Assembly: GCA_949840885.1 (NCBI GenBank)
Contig: CATKYJ010000022.1
Span: 1-64,000, forward strand
Reading direction: 5' to 3'
Source: an uncultured Acetatifactor sp.
Lineage (GTDB): Bacteria; Bacillota; Clostridia; Lachnospirales; Lachnospiraceae
Length of the DNA: 64,000 nucleotides
Below the pieces are notes generated by a model. It made no database searches. It was given only the letters and a program-made list of their open reading frames with translations, and was not told the origin of the DNA. The number at the start of each line of letters is the position of its first letter. The first letter of the stretch is position 1. Both the position numbers and the translations under genes were made by a program. This document shows, one piece after another, positions 52,397 through 60,414 of this stretch.

Positions 52397-52424
52397 ATGT
52401 CTTCAAGCCTCCAATCCGGATTTG

Positions 52425-52453
52425 ATTATATCACAGTGCCATCAGAATTTCAA
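52425..52453 (-). promoter_or_regulatory. promoter of the M29-ArsR operon
   Basis: TTGAAA (52453-52448), a 17-base spacer and TATAAT (52430-52425), about 30 bases before the peptidase start. Confidence 0.75.
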
Positions 52454-52484
52454 TATCTGATTTTATATTTATAAAATCAGATAT
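52453..52484. promoter_or_regulatory. 15-bp-arm palindrome, likely operator of the ArsR-type regulator
   Basis: Perfect inverted repeat: arms ATATCTGATTTTATA with a TT spacer. It starts at the -35 box and runs upstream. The regulator encoded by the third gene is the natural candidate to bind here. Confidence 0.7.
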
Positions 52485-52585
52485 CTCCAATTTCTTTTTA
52501 TGTGTATTTCCTCAGTTGCCGTCCGGAAAAAGCATGCCTGTCTGCAATGCTTTTGAAGCAACAACAGCTTTCAGCCGCTTTTCGG

Positions 52586-52621
52586 GCATAAAATTAAGGG
52601 GCAGGCAGTCTGCCTTACCCC
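52586..52621 (-). terminator. terminator of the Fur-family regulator operon
   Basis: GGGG/CCCC and GGCA/TGCC stem with a GAC loop, overlapping the end of the stop codon, followed on the minus strand by TTAATTTTAT. Confidence 0.6.
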
Positions 52622-53100
52622 TATTTCTCCTGCTGTCTCTCTCTGCAATCCCTGCAGTACCCGTACAGCTCCAGCTTATGGCCTGTCACCGCGAAGTCCT
52701 CCATCCCTTCCTCCAGATGGATATGGCTGAAAGGGCAGTTTTGCAGAGGAATCCGACTATGGCAGTTCAGACAGACCGCGTAGTGGATATGGCCGCCCCG
52801 GTTGAGATTGTATACCAGGTTGCCGTCTTCCATCCGGGCATTTTTCTCCACCAGGCCCTTTTCCTCAAAAGCCGCCAGGATGCGGTAAACCGTGGAGACG
52901 GCAGACTCGGCTCCGCTGTCCTCATAGTCCGGCATCCGCCGGTATATCTGGATGGCACTGAGGGGCTGTGCTGCCGCCCAGAGCACTTTGTATACGCTCT
53001 TTCTCTGCTTCGTCCACTTCAGTCCCTGGGGATAGGATATCTCCTTTCCGCAGTCTGCATAGGGCATTGCCTCAGCGGACATCTTTCGTTTCCTGTTCAT
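52621..53100 (-). CDS. Fur-family metal-dependent regulator
   Basis: 159 residues from an ATG at 53100 after GGGGGAGGAGACGGTC. Fur fold: winged helix (WTKQRKSVYKVLWAAAQPLS, AVSTVYRILAAFEEKGLVEK) and a metal region (HIHYAVCLNCHSRIPLQNCP, HLEEGMEDFAVTGHKLELYG, YCRDCRER) with two CxxC pairs. Zur, Fur or PerR type cannot be told from sequence; the CxxC zinc site and the neighbouring heavy-metal exporter suggest Zn or Mn. Transcribed after the exporter gene, and probably controls that promoter. Confidence 0.9.
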   Translation of the reverse strand: MNRKRKMSAEAMPYADCGKEISYPQGLKWTKQRKSVYKVLWAAAQPLSAIQIYRRMPDYEDSGAESAVSTVYRILAAFEEKGLVEKNARMEDGNLVYNLNRGGHIHYAVCLNCHSRIPLQNCPFSHIHLEEGMEDFAVTGHKLELYGYCRDCRERQQEK

Positions 53101-53172
53101 GACCGTCTCCTCCCCCTTGCCCCGCCGCAGCATGCCGACGCCCTGTCCGGCTTAGGGCCGTTTCACATTTCT

Positions 53173-54075
53173 TTACACACTTCCCATCCACTCTATGGCA
53201 ATCCCTGCCGCCACGCCGATGGCGTACAGAAGCCCCAGTATCTTCAGGTTCTCCCGCCTGTCCTGGTTCACCCGAAACAGCACCAGCAGTCCCACCCCGG
53301 AGCCCGCCAGGAGCCCTGCCATGGCGGCTCCCAGCCCCATGGAGCCCGCCAGGTAAAGCTGGGTGATCACCACAGACCCGGCACAGTTGGGTATCAGCCC
53401 CACCAGCCCGGCCAGCGCAGGACCCGCAAAAGGTCTGTTCAGGATCAGGTTCCCCAGGGCGTCCTCCCCTGTAAAGTGCAGGACCAGGTTCAGCCCCAGG
53501 TTCACTAGGAGGATGAAAAAGGCAATCTTCGCCGTGTGGGACAGGGCGGAGCGCAGGATGCCTTTCTCGCAGTGGCACCGCTCCTGTCGGCAGATATCGT
53601 GGATCCCGCCGGGATTTCGGTCTCTCTCCCCTTTCCGGCGCAGCAGATCGATCACAAGCCCTGCCGCCATGCCGATGACAGCCTTGCCTGCCAAGATCTT
53701 GAGAATCATGGATACAGGCGCCTGCTCGGAAATGAGAATGGGCAACATCTCGTCGGAGGTGGACAGGTAGATTGCCATGAGGGTGCCCAGGGTAATGACC
53801 CGCCCGGCATACAGATTAGAGGCGGCGGCGGAAAAGCCGCACTGGGGCACAGCCCCCAAAAGCCCGCCGATGACGGGCGCGGCAAGGCTCCTTATAGAGC
53901 GCCGGTGTCCGGTATGCCCGGTGTCCTCTGCCCCCGGCCGCCTGATCAGTTTCCTGGCATGCTCCCCTGTCCGGTGCTCCAGGTACTCCATTGCAAGGTA
54001 GGTCAGGAATAAAAAGGGCACAAGCTTTATACTGTCTATGAGGGCGTCTTCTATTATATGCAGCATTCCATTCAT
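53173..54075 (-). CDS. putative 10-helix heavy-metal exporter (PF11449 ArsP_2 type)
   Basis: 300 residues from an ATG at 54075 (a second ATG at 54066 is also possible); GGAAAGG is close upstream. Two homologous halves with Cys motifs: VPQCGFSAAASNLYAGRVIT with IYLSTSDEMLPILIS, and IPNCAGSVVITQLYLAGSMG with GLLAGSGVGLLVLFRVN. Family members are annotated as arsenic efflux or manganese transporters. A His/Cys-rich loop (DICRQERCHCEKG) sits between the halves and may sense or bind metal. Shares its promoter and the operator with the Fur-type gene. Confidence 0.82.
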   Translation of the reverse strand: MNGMLHIIEDALIDSIKLVPFLFLTYLAMEYLEHRTGEHARKLIRRPGAEDTGHTGHRRSIRSLAAPVIGGLLGAVPQCGFSAAASNLYAGRVITLGTLMAIYLSTSDEMLPILISEQAPVSMILKILAGKAVIGMAAGLVIDLLRRKGERDRNPGGIHDICRQERCHCEKGILRSALSHTAKIAFFILLVNLGLNLVLHFTGEDALGNLILNRPFAGPALAGLVGLIPNCAGSVVITQLYLAGSMGLGAAMAGLLAGSGVGLLVLFRVNQDRRENLKILGLLYAIGVAAGIAIEWMGSV

Positions 54076-54125
54076 CAACCTTTCCGCAAATGTTCCTCCG
54101 GCTCCCCATGTACGGAGCCGAAACC

Positions 54126-54172
54126 ATATAGTTCCAGATGCAAATGCGACTCATTTGCATCTGGAACTATAT
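54126..54172. promoter_or_regulatory. 21-bp-arm palindrome, likely Fur-family operator
   Basis: Perfect inverted repeat, arms 54126-54146 and 54152-54172, spacer CGACT; core GCAAATG..CATTTGC. It covers the -10 box and the expected transcription start, a repressor position. It could also fold as an RNA hairpin at the 5' end of the transcript. Confidence 0.75.
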
Positions 54173-54195
54173 CACAATTTTACTTTCCCTGTCAA
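54166..54195 (-). promoter_or_regulatory. promoter of the exporter-Fur operon
   Basis: TTGACA (54195-54190), an 18-base spacer and TATAGT (54171-54166). The -10 lies inside the upstream arm of the palindrome. Confidence 0.75.
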
Positions 54196-54297
54196 TGGCT
54201 GCCGGAGATTTTTTCTGTTGAGCCGAAACAAGTGACTCTTTCCGGCACCATTTTTAGCGGAACAGGAATGTACGGACAGCAGGAATATTGGCGGAAT

Positions 54298-54332
54298 TTA
54301 AAAGGGGCTGTCCCATGACAGCCCCTTTTTAA
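54298..54332. terminator. bidirectional terminator after the carbonic anhydrase gene
   Basis: AAAAGGGGCTGT/ACAGCCCCTTTT, 12-bp perfect stem with a CCCATG loop, followed by T on either strand. It lies 22 bases after the carbonic anhydrase stop on the minus strand. Confidence 0.85.
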
Positions 54333-54353
54333 GGATTTTATGCACAATCTCGT

Positions 54354-54908
54354 CTATTTGAACTCTACATGCCCGTCCTCAATATGGTACACTGCGCCCA
54401 TGGCTTTCAGCCCCGGAATATGGATATTCTCCTGGATCTTCTTCACGCTGTTCTCCACGTTCAGGCAGCTGGCCTTGTAGTCGTCCTTTTCATCGCCGAT
54501 GGCAGCCATGATCTCATCCGTGATGGACTTGATGAAGCCCCCTGCGCCCCCGCCTATGGCAGCGCCTACCGCGCCGCAGTGGGTATGGCCCAGGACTACC
54601 ACCAGATTGCAGCCTAGGTGATCGGCTGCATACTCCACACTGCCTAACTGATTGTCGTCCATGACATTTCCGGCCACGCGGATGGTGAACAGCTCGCCGA
54701 TGCCCGCCGCGAATATGCTCTCGGGAATCACCCGGGAGTCCGAGCAGGTGACTACGATGGCGTAGGGATGCTGGCCGTTCTCGCAGGTGTCCTTGCGGAT
54801 GGCGGGAGAGATATCCCCTGTGCCTGTGGTTGAGGTCATATATTCCTCATTCCCTTTCTGCAGTTTAAGCAGAGCTTCCTCTGCGGAAATATTAGCTTGA
54901 TGTGACAT
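54354..54908 (-). CDS. beta-class carbonic anhydrase
   Basis: 184 residues from an ATG at 54908 after AAAGGAGGACGGTATT. Reversible hydration of CO2. Zinc ligands Cys55, His108 and Cys111 (VVTCSDSRV and LGHTHCGAV) and the Asp57-Arg59 pair are present. Length is normal for the short bacterial form. Own promoter and terminator; no neighbour of the same pathway. Confidence 0.95.
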   Translation of the reverse strand: MSHQANISAEEALLKLQKGNEEYMTSTTGTGDISPAIRKDTCENGQHPYAIVVTCSDSRVIPESIFAAGIGELFTIRVAGNVMDDNQLGSVEYAADHLGCNLVVVLGHTHCGAVGAAIGGGAGGFIKSITDEIMAAIGDEKDDYKASCLNVENSVKKIQENIHIPGLKAMGAVYHIEDGHVEFK

Positions 54909-54933
54909 AATACCGTCCTCCTTTTTTCTTAAA

Positions 54934-54962
54934 AGTATAGCATTGCTCCGGATGGTTGTCAA
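54934..54962 (-). promoter_or_regulatory. promoter of the carbonic anhydrase gene
   Basis: TTGACA (54962-54957), a 17-base spacer ending TGC, and TATACT (54939-54934), 26 bases before the start codon. Confidence 0.8.
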
Positions 54963-54985
54963 AGTATTTCAGGGGGCTGCCACCC

Positions 54986-56926
54986 TCAGCGGAAGCTCTT
55001 CACCCATGCGATCAGAGAGTCATGGTATACATTCTGCGACACGTCCCTGCGCATCTGGTCCGTGACGGGGCCGTTCTTTTCCATAATGGCCAGAATTGCT
55101 TCCTGTAGTCCCGCAATTTTTCCCTCTTCAAACACCTTTTTTAAGGCTTCTTCGGCCGCGGATCTTCCGTCCGCTGATAGCAGTGTAGGCTTTTCCTCCG
55201 GGGCTTCCCCCTTGATGTCTGCGGTGTCTGTGACGTCTGCACCGCCTGCGGTACCTGCACTATCTGCGGTGTCTGCACTGCTTGCGGTGCCTGCACTATC
55301 TGTAGCGTCTGCACTGCTTGCGGTACCTGCACTATCCGCGGCGTCTACACTGCTTGCGATACCTGCACTATCCGCGGCGTCTACGCTGCTTGCGGTACCT
55401 GCACTATCCGCGGCGTCTGCACTGTCTACGGTACTTTCACTGTCTGCAGTACCTGCACTGTCTGGCGTAATTGCCACAGTCTTATCTTCACAGGCAGCTT
55501 TCCGCTCTGCCGTCTCCTCAGCCGGCGTCTCTTGCAGTGCTTCCCCCTCTGCCTTGCCGGTCTCCTCTGTCCATTCTCCGTTTGACGGCACCCAGATCTC
55601 TCCGGAATTTGCCTTTACGTTCACCGCGATATGCCCCCCGGCCACGCTTACCCTCTGGCCGGTCAGCGTGCCGATGTACTCTGCCGCGTTTCCGGCGGGC
55701 AGCGTCATCACATAATCGCTGTCGTCGTTATTAACCGTCACAAGGACGGACTCCCCATTGTAATTCCTGGAGAATGCGTACTGGCGGTTGGTCAGCAGCA
55801 GTTCCCGGTAATCTCCATAGGAGAGAGCCTTTGTCTTCTGGCGCACTTTGCCCAGTGCCGCAATCTGCCTTGTGCATGCATTTTTCTCCAAGGCATCTGC
55901 ATAGTCGTCCAGCGAAAGAGCCGGGCGCAGAGAATCGTCAGAATATCGGTCCTTTTTGCCCTCAATTCCGAATTCCGATCCGTAGTAAACGGAGGGGATG
56001 CCCGGCAGCGTATACAACAGCACATGCACGGGCGCGAAATGGGCCTTGTTGTTCAGCTTCGTATAGATCCGTTCCACATCGTGATTGTCCACGAAATTGT
56101 ATAGCTTCAGGCCCTCGGGACTGTTCCCGCCCATGCCATAGAGCCGTTTCACCGTGTGGGCGATCTCGAAGTAATTGTGGTCGTTGTGCCCGGAGTACAG
56201 GGCCTTGTGCAGGTGGTAATTGGTAACGGAGTGCAGCGTGCCCTCGTTGACCCAGCGAGTGTAGTCACCGTGGATGACCTCCCCCATAAGCCAGAACTCC
56301 GGTTTCACCTCGTCCGCCACATGGCGAAGCGCCCTCATGTAATCGAAATCCAGCACATCCGCCGCATCCAGCCTTATGCCGTCGATGTCGAATTCTTTCA
56401 CCCAGAACCGCACCACATCGCAGATATAGTCCCTCACCGCAGGATTGTACTGGTTCAGCTTGGCCAGCAGATCGTAGCCGCCCCAGTTCTCATAGGAGAA
56501 GCCGTCATTGTACTGGTTGTTTCCCCAGAAGTTCACGTTGCGGTACCAGTCCTTGTAGGGAGAATTCTCCCGCTTCTCCCGGATGTCCCGGAAAGCGAAG
56601 AAGTCCCGCCCCGTATGGTTGAATACGCCGTCCAAGATGACCCGGATCCCCTGCCTGTGACACTCCGCCACATAATTTGTCAGATCTTCGTTGGTACCCA
56701 GGCGGCTGTCCAGCTTTTTGTAGTCCGTGGTCTCGTACCCATGGCCCACAGACTCGAACAAAGGCCCGATGTAGATGGCATTGCAGCCGATCTCCTTTAT
56801 GTGGGCTATCCAGGGAATCAAAGTGTTCAACCGGTGCACCGGCTCCCCGTAAGAATTCTCCTTGGGCGCTCCGGTAAGCCCCAAGGGATAAATATGGTAA
56901 AAGATTGCCTCATCGTACCATGCCAT
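54986..56926 (-). CDS. alpha-amylase family GH13 protein with repeat linker
   Basis: 646 residues from an ATG at 56926 after AGGAGGAAATGCGAC; no signal peptide, so cytoplasmic. GH13 catalytic set: Asp187 (DGIRLDAAD), Glu216 (WLMGEVIHGD) and Asp283 (FVDNHDVERI). Domain C ends near 450. Residues 455-580 are an acidic Ala/Ser/Gly/Asp-rich linker with five 12-residue repeats (DSAGTASSVDAA type, 507-566). A 65-residue helical C-terminus (AAEEALKKVFEEGKIAGLQE) follows. Likely acts on malto-oligosaccharides; linker and C-terminal domain are unusual for a cytoplasmic GH13. Confidence 0.9.
   Translation of the reverse strand: MAWYDEAIFYHIYPLGLTGAPKENSYGEPVHRLNTLIPWIAHIKEIGCNAIYIGPLFESVGHGYETTDYKKLDSRLGTNEDLTNYVAECHRQGIRVILDGVFNHTGRDFFAFRDIREKRENSPYKDWYRNVNFWGNNQYNDGFSYENWGGYDLLAKLNQYNPAVRDYICDVVRFWVKEFDIDGIRLDAADVLDFDYMRALRHVADEVKPEFWLMGEVIHGDYTRWVNEGTLHSVTNYHLHKALYSGHNDHNYFEIAHTVKRLYGMGGNSPEGLKLYNFVDNHDVERIYTKLNNKAHFAPVHVLLYTLPGIPSVYYGSEFGIEGKKDRYSDDSLRPALSLDDYADALEKNACTRQIAALGKVRQKTKALSYGDYRELLLTNRQYAFSRNYNGESVLVTVNNDDSDYVMTLPAGNAAEYIGTLTGQRVSVAGGHIAVNVKANSGEIWVPSNGEWTEETGKAEGEALQETPAEETAERKAACEDKTVAITPDSAGTADSESTVDSADAADSAGTASSVDAADSAGIASSVDAADSAGTASSADATDSAGTASSADTADSAGTAGGADVTDTADIKGEAPEEKPTLLSADGRSAAEEALKKVFEEGKIAGLQEAILAIMEKNGPVTDQMRRDVSQNVYHDSLIAWVKSFR
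55229..55408 (-). repeat. minisatellite of five 36-bp units in the amylase gene
   Basis: Five in-frame 36-base units encode DSAG(T/I)A(S/G)(S/G)(V/A)D(A/T/V)(A/T); decayed units continue to about 55462. Units differ by a few bases. Copy number could vary without loss of frame. Confidence 0.9.
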
Positions 56927-56947
56927 GTCGCATTTCCTCCTGTCTGG

Positions 56948-57020
56948 CTGCCATTTACGGCAGTTTACGCCGCTTGCGGCGGTTTGTGCCGTCTTGTGGC
57001 AATTTGTGCTGCTTTGGCAG
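56948..57020 (-). other. four tandem mini-hairpins in the amylase 5' leader
   Basis: Four imperfect repeats of 18 to 20 bases, each beginning AAA(C/T), each with its own short stem: CTGC/GCAG, TGCC/GGCA, CGCCGC/GCGGCG and CTGCC/GGCAG. The stem bases change together between copies, so pairing seems to be kept. The array lies between the promoter and the ribosome binding site, hence in the leader RNA. Confidence 0.65.
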
Positions 57021-57038
57021 TTTCCAATTTCCTTTTCC

Positions 57039-57067
57039 AGTATAAATGGAATGCGGGAAATAGTCAA
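57039..57067 (-). promoter_or_regulatory. promoter of the amylase gene
   Basis: TTGACT (57067-57062), a 17-base spacer and TATACT (57044-57039). The leader from here to the start codon would be about 105 bases. Confidence 0.7.
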
Positions 57068-57099
57068 CCACTCCTGGCTTTTTCAATGCAAGCCTAAAC

Positions 57100-57129
57100 A
57101 GAGCGCTCTCTGTCTGCAGAAAGCGCTCT
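57100..57129 (-). terminator. possible terminator after the Rpn gene
   Basis: AGAGCGCT/AGCGCTCT stem with an inner CTG/CAG pairing, followed on the minus strand by GTTT, 140 bases after the stop. The T-tract is poor. Confidence 0.4.
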
Positions 57130-57268
57130 ATTTGCTTCACCCGGCACAAGTCTCCCCTGATCGTTGGCCCATTATAATCGTTTTTTCCACTCTCATCGTA
57201 CCTAATTATAAGCTATGTGTTTATGAGCCCCTTTTCTTTTCAGTCTTTGCCGCCCAGCGAGAATCGGA

Positions 57269-58234
57269 CTAACTCTTTTTATTCTTTGTTATGGCATTGA
57301 TCTCCGAAAGCGGCAAGCCTGTTATCTCCGAGAGGTGCTCAGGAGACGCTCCGTTTTGGAGCATAGTATTGATCAAGAGGTTCTGTCCTTGTTCCAATCC
57401 TTGCTTTAATCCTTGTTCCCGGCCCTCTTTCAGACCCTCTTCCCGGGCTTCTTTCCGGAACAGGCGCATATATTTCTTTTCGTTGTACTCAGTCAGCAGC
57501 ATTTTCGTCACCTCCGCCCGAAAGGGCAACAATATATCTTCCATGATGCCATGGTCTATACAATACACTACCGCATTTTCGATGGCCTGGCTCACAGAAT
57601 CTCCATTCTGGTGGTACTCTTTGATGCGGGCCACGAAACGGGAATATTCATCCAGACGCTTGCAGCCCCCGGTCAACTGGCTGTTGTGGCCATAGTTGAT
57701 ATTCAGCATCCGGACTTTCAGTTCCAGGCAGGACGGGGATCCGGCTTCTGGCACGTCCGTAAAGGCATCTGTCAGCCGCAGGTACTGCTCGTCAGGCATT
57801 GCCCTATCCCCGTTATAGAAAACCACACACTGGGGTGCAGGCAGCGAAATCACTGTCTTCCCATAGATGTTCGCTTTGGCCTTTGCCACCAGGCTCTCGT
57901 ACTCCGCGGCGATATAGAGTAGGAAGCGCAACGGAAGATTGGGGCAAAACGTGCTCTGGTGCTCGTACAGGTTCAGGGCTCCGGCCAGCAGGAACGCCAT
58001 GTCGTTCTTCATAGACATGTAGACCACATTGTCCAGGGTGACGATCTGCAGCGCCTGGGCATCGCGGTAGTCCGTGTGGTTCAGCGCGTTGTACAGTTCC
58101 AGCAAAGCCCCTCTGTCCTGCTCGAAGATGTAGCAGAAGAGCCTGTCCTTTACGTTGCGGTTGGCGATGAATCGCCTCAGCGGCAGACCAAAGAGCCGCT
58201 TCTTTCGTGAAACGAATTGCATTCTGGGCTTCAT
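57269..58234 (-). CDS. Rpn-type PD-(D/E)XK nuclease / putative transposase family protein
   Basis: 321 residues from an ATG at 58234 after GAGAGGATACCAC. Starts like Rpn family members (RRFIANRNVKDRLFCYIFEQ, ALNHTDYRDAQALQIVTLDN), with conserved PLRFLLYIAAEYESLV and AKANIYGKTVISLPAPQCVV. The C-terminus is rich in Glu/Gly/Gln repeats (GLKEGREQGLKQGLEQGQ) and ends with a short helix-turn-helix-like stretch. Some of these proteins increase recombination; mobility is not shown here, as no terminal repeats are seen. Probably a normal full-length gene. Confidence 0.85.
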   Translation of the reverse strand: MKPRMQFVSRKKRLFGLPLRRFIANRNVKDRLFCYIFEQDRGALLELYNALNHTDYRDAQALQIVTLDNVVYMSMKNDMAFLLAGALNLYEHQSTFCPNLPLRFLLYIAAEYESLVAKAKANIYGKTVISLPAPQCVVFYNGDRAMPDEQYLRLTDAFTDVPEAGSPSCLELKVRMLNINYGHNSQLTGGCKRLDEYSRFVARIKEYHQNGDSVSQAIENAVVYCIDHGIMEDILLPFRAEVTKMLLTEYNEKKYMRLFRKEAREEGLKEGREQGLKQGLEQGQNLLINTMLQNGASPEHLSEITGLPLSEINAITKNKKS

Positions 58235-58483
58235 GTGGTATCCTCTCTTTCTGAAAATGATGCGGCAGAGAATATACATGACCCATAGGCCGTCCCTGCC
58301 AGTGCTTGTGAATGAATCCGGCAGAAACTGCCTGAATGTGCGATTCGCACTCTACACAGATAAATTACTGATAGGACTATCATAATACAGATGGAGAGAA
58401 TTGTCAAATATAAGTTTTTGCGCTTGCGTTTCCGCAGTTTAATCCGCATAAATAACCATTAGCGGTACTGATTACCCGAAAAT
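58235..58483. other. intergenic region between Rpn and the two-component system
   Basis: Contains the Rpn promoter and a GTGCG/CGCAC hairpin (58338-58350). No gene is seen in the rest. Confidence 0.5.
58379..58407 (-). promoter_or_regulatory. promoter of the Rpn gene
   Basis: TTGACA (58407-58402), a 17-base spacer and TATGAT (58384-58379). Confidence 0.6.
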
Positions 58484-58517
58484 CTGTCATTCAACTGTCA
58501 TTTTTTTCTGATATAAT
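58484..58517 (+). promoter_or_regulatory. two-component operon promoter with response regulator box
   Basis: CTGTCATT twice (58484-58491, 58495-58502), 11 bases apart, then 9 bases and TATAAT (58512-58517). There is no good -35, so the repeats probably bind an activator. The same arrangement precedes the ABC transporter. Confidence 0.65.
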
Positions 58518-58558
58518 GGGGACATATAAACCTAGGTCAACCCCGGGAGGAATTGGAA

Positions 58559-59224
58559 ATGATTGAATTATATTATATGGAAGACGATCCCGACATCGCC
58601 TCTGCCGTAAAGGAATATCTGGAACAAAAGGACTTCCGCGTCAGCATTTACGCCGGTTTTGCCCAGGCCAGGCAGGCTCTGCAGGCGCATATACCCGGGC
58701 TGGTGCTGCTGGACTGGAACATGCCGGATGGCCGGGGAGACAGGCTGTGCCAATGGATCCGCGGCTGTTTTAAAGAACTGCCCATTATCTTTCTGACGGT
58801 TCGCGGTGACTGTGCGGACATTGTATCCGGCTTTCAGAGCGGTGCGGACGATTATATAGTCAAGCCATTTGAGCTGGAAATACTGCATTCCCGCATCCTG
58901 GCTCTGCTGCGCCGAACCCGCGCCGGACAGTATCTTACCTGTGACGGCATTGTCATTGACCAGAACCGCCAGACCGTATCCCTCCGTTCCCGGGAAATCG
59001 CTTTGAGTTTATCGGAATACCAATTGCTTCTGTACTTAATGCAAAACAAGGGCAGAACCGTGACCAGGGAAAAAATCCTGGAACAGGTATGGGACTTAAA
59101 CGGCAATTATGTGAACGACAACACCCTCACCGTGACCATGAAAAGGCTGCGGGACAAGCTGTCCCAGCCTGCCTGCATCAAAACCGTCAGAAGCGTGGGA
59201 TACCGCATGGAGGACACCTTATGA
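58559..59224 (+). CDS. response regulator, OmpR family
   Basis: 221 residues from an ATG at 58559 with GGGAGG 9 bases upstream; a TTG at 58553 is less likely. Receiver with EDD at 8-10, phospho-acceptor Asp52 (VLLDWNMPDGRG) and Lys in YIVKPFELEI. The DNA-binding winged helix covers about 130-221 (LSEYQLLLYLMQNKGRTVTR, YVNDNTLTVTMKRLRDKL, RSVGYRMEDTL). Belongs with the next gene; the stop overlaps its start. Likely target boxes lie before this operon and before the ABC transporter. Confidence 0.93.
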   Translation: MIELYYMEDDPDIASAVKEYLEQKDFRVSIYAGFAQARQALQAHIPGLVLLDWNMPDGRGDRLCQWIRGCFKELPIIFLTVRGDCADIVSGFQSGADDYIVKPFELEILHSRILALLRRTRAGQYLTCDGIVIDQNRQTVSLRSREIALSLSEYQLLLYLMQNKGRTVTREKILEQVWDLNGNYVNDNTLTVTMKRLRDKLSQPACIKTVRSVGYRMEDTL

Positions 59225-60414
59225 CCGGACGAAAGAACTGCCTCTTGACCCTTTTCCTTGTGTGCGCCACGAGCCTGATTTCGGCTTGCCTGACGATACT
59301 TCTGGTCTCCCGCCATGACAGCCGGGAGCAGTTTCGGATGCTGAATATCGTCTGCGGGAAAGTGCTGGAACAGGCGCCGGATGCCCGGGCAGGCGTTTGC
59401 GCCGCCCTGAAAGACTATGTCTCCGAAGCCTCTGTCTCCGCTCATGCCATGGCAGAAGAAGACATCCTGTCGTCGCTTGGATATTGCCCCTCTGACTTTG
59501 CGCTCCCCACCCAGACGTCAAGCACTTTCCCTGCGGCGGCAGGCCTGCTTACCGGCATCCTGCTCTTCGCTCTGACCTTTCTTACTCGCAACAGGGCAGA
59601 GACCCGGCGCATCCGGGCGCTTGCGGACTACCTGGAACAGGTGAACACCGGGAAAGCCCCCATCCTCTCCGCCTGCGGGGAGGACGATTTTTCCAAACTG
59701 GAAGACGAAATCTACAAGACCGTCACCTTTCTCTATCAGACAAAAGATGCCGCGGTACAGGCCAAAAATGAGTTTGCGGAAAATCTGGCCAATATCGCCC
59801 ATCAGCTCAAAACTCCCATCACCTCCATCTCCCTGTCCCTCCAGCTGATGGCACAGCAGTCTGACTGCCGCCCTCCGGGGCAGATAGAAAAGCAGCTTCT
59901 GCGGCTCACCCGGCTGGAGGAAGCACTGCTTCTGCTGTCCCGGCTGGACGCGGGAGTGCTGCCTCTTCGGAAAGACGAGGTGGATGTCTATACCCTCCTG
60001 GTGCTGGCTGCGGATAATCTGCAGGAGTTGTCAGACAGCCGCGGCGTCCCCATATCCATTCCGGAACTGGAAGAGATGGCCGTCACGGCCGACCTGGAGT
60101 GGACAATGGAGGCCGTCATGAACCTGATGAAAAACTGCATAGAACACGGCAAGGGAGGAATTGTCCGATGCTCCTGCACCCGCAATCCCCTGTACACGGA
60201 GATATTGATCCGGGATGAGGGGGAGGGCTTTCCAAAAGTCGATATCCCGCATCTGTTTGATCGTTTTTACAGAGGGCAGAACGCGAAAGAAAGCGGTATC
60301 GGCATCGGCCTGGCTCTGGCAAAGGAAATCATAGAGCGCCAGAACGGAACCCTGCGGGCGAGAAATATGCCGGAGGGCGGTGCATGTTTTGAAATCCGCT
60401 TCTACAGTCACTGA
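59221..60414 (+). CDS. sensor histidine kinase
   Basis: 397 residues; ATG overlapping the regulator stop. Membrane helices at about 8-29 and 103-122 enclose a 75-residue outer loop with three Cys (CGKVLEQAPDARAGVC and GYCPSDF), larger than in the loop-less BceS kinases. The HisKA region has His194 (NIAHQLKTPI), with ATP-binding motifs NLMKNCIEHGKGG, IRDEGEGFPKVDIPHLFDRF and GIGIGLALAKEII. A peptide- or envelope-stress sensor is inferred from the ABC neighbours. Confidence 0.92.
   Translation: MTGRKNCLLTLFLVCATSLISACLTILLVSRHDSREQFRMLNIVCGKVLEQAPDARAGVCAALKDYVSEASVSAHAMAEEDILSSLGYCPSDFALPTQTSSTFPAAAGLLTGILLFALTFLTRNRAETRRIRALADYLEQVNTGKAPILSACGEDDFSKLEDEIYKTVTFLYQTKDAAVQAKNEFAENLANIAHQLKTPITSISLSLQLMAQQSDCRPPGQIEKQLLRLTRLEEALLLLSRLDAGVLPLRKDEVDVYTLLVLAADNLQELSDSRGVPISIPELEEMAVTADLEWTMEAVMNLMKNCIEHGKGGIVRCSCTRNPLYTEILIRDEGEGFPKVDIPHLFDRFYRGQNAKESGIGIGLALAKEIIERQNGTLRARNMPEGGACFEIRFYSH

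Noticed and set aside
55229..55408. Regular 36-bp repeats considered as a CRISPR array
   Set aside because: No spacers; in-frame coding repeats.
57269..58234. Active transposon carrying the Rpn-type gene
   Set aside because: No terminal inverted repeats or target duplication are visible and the gene has its own ordinary promoter.
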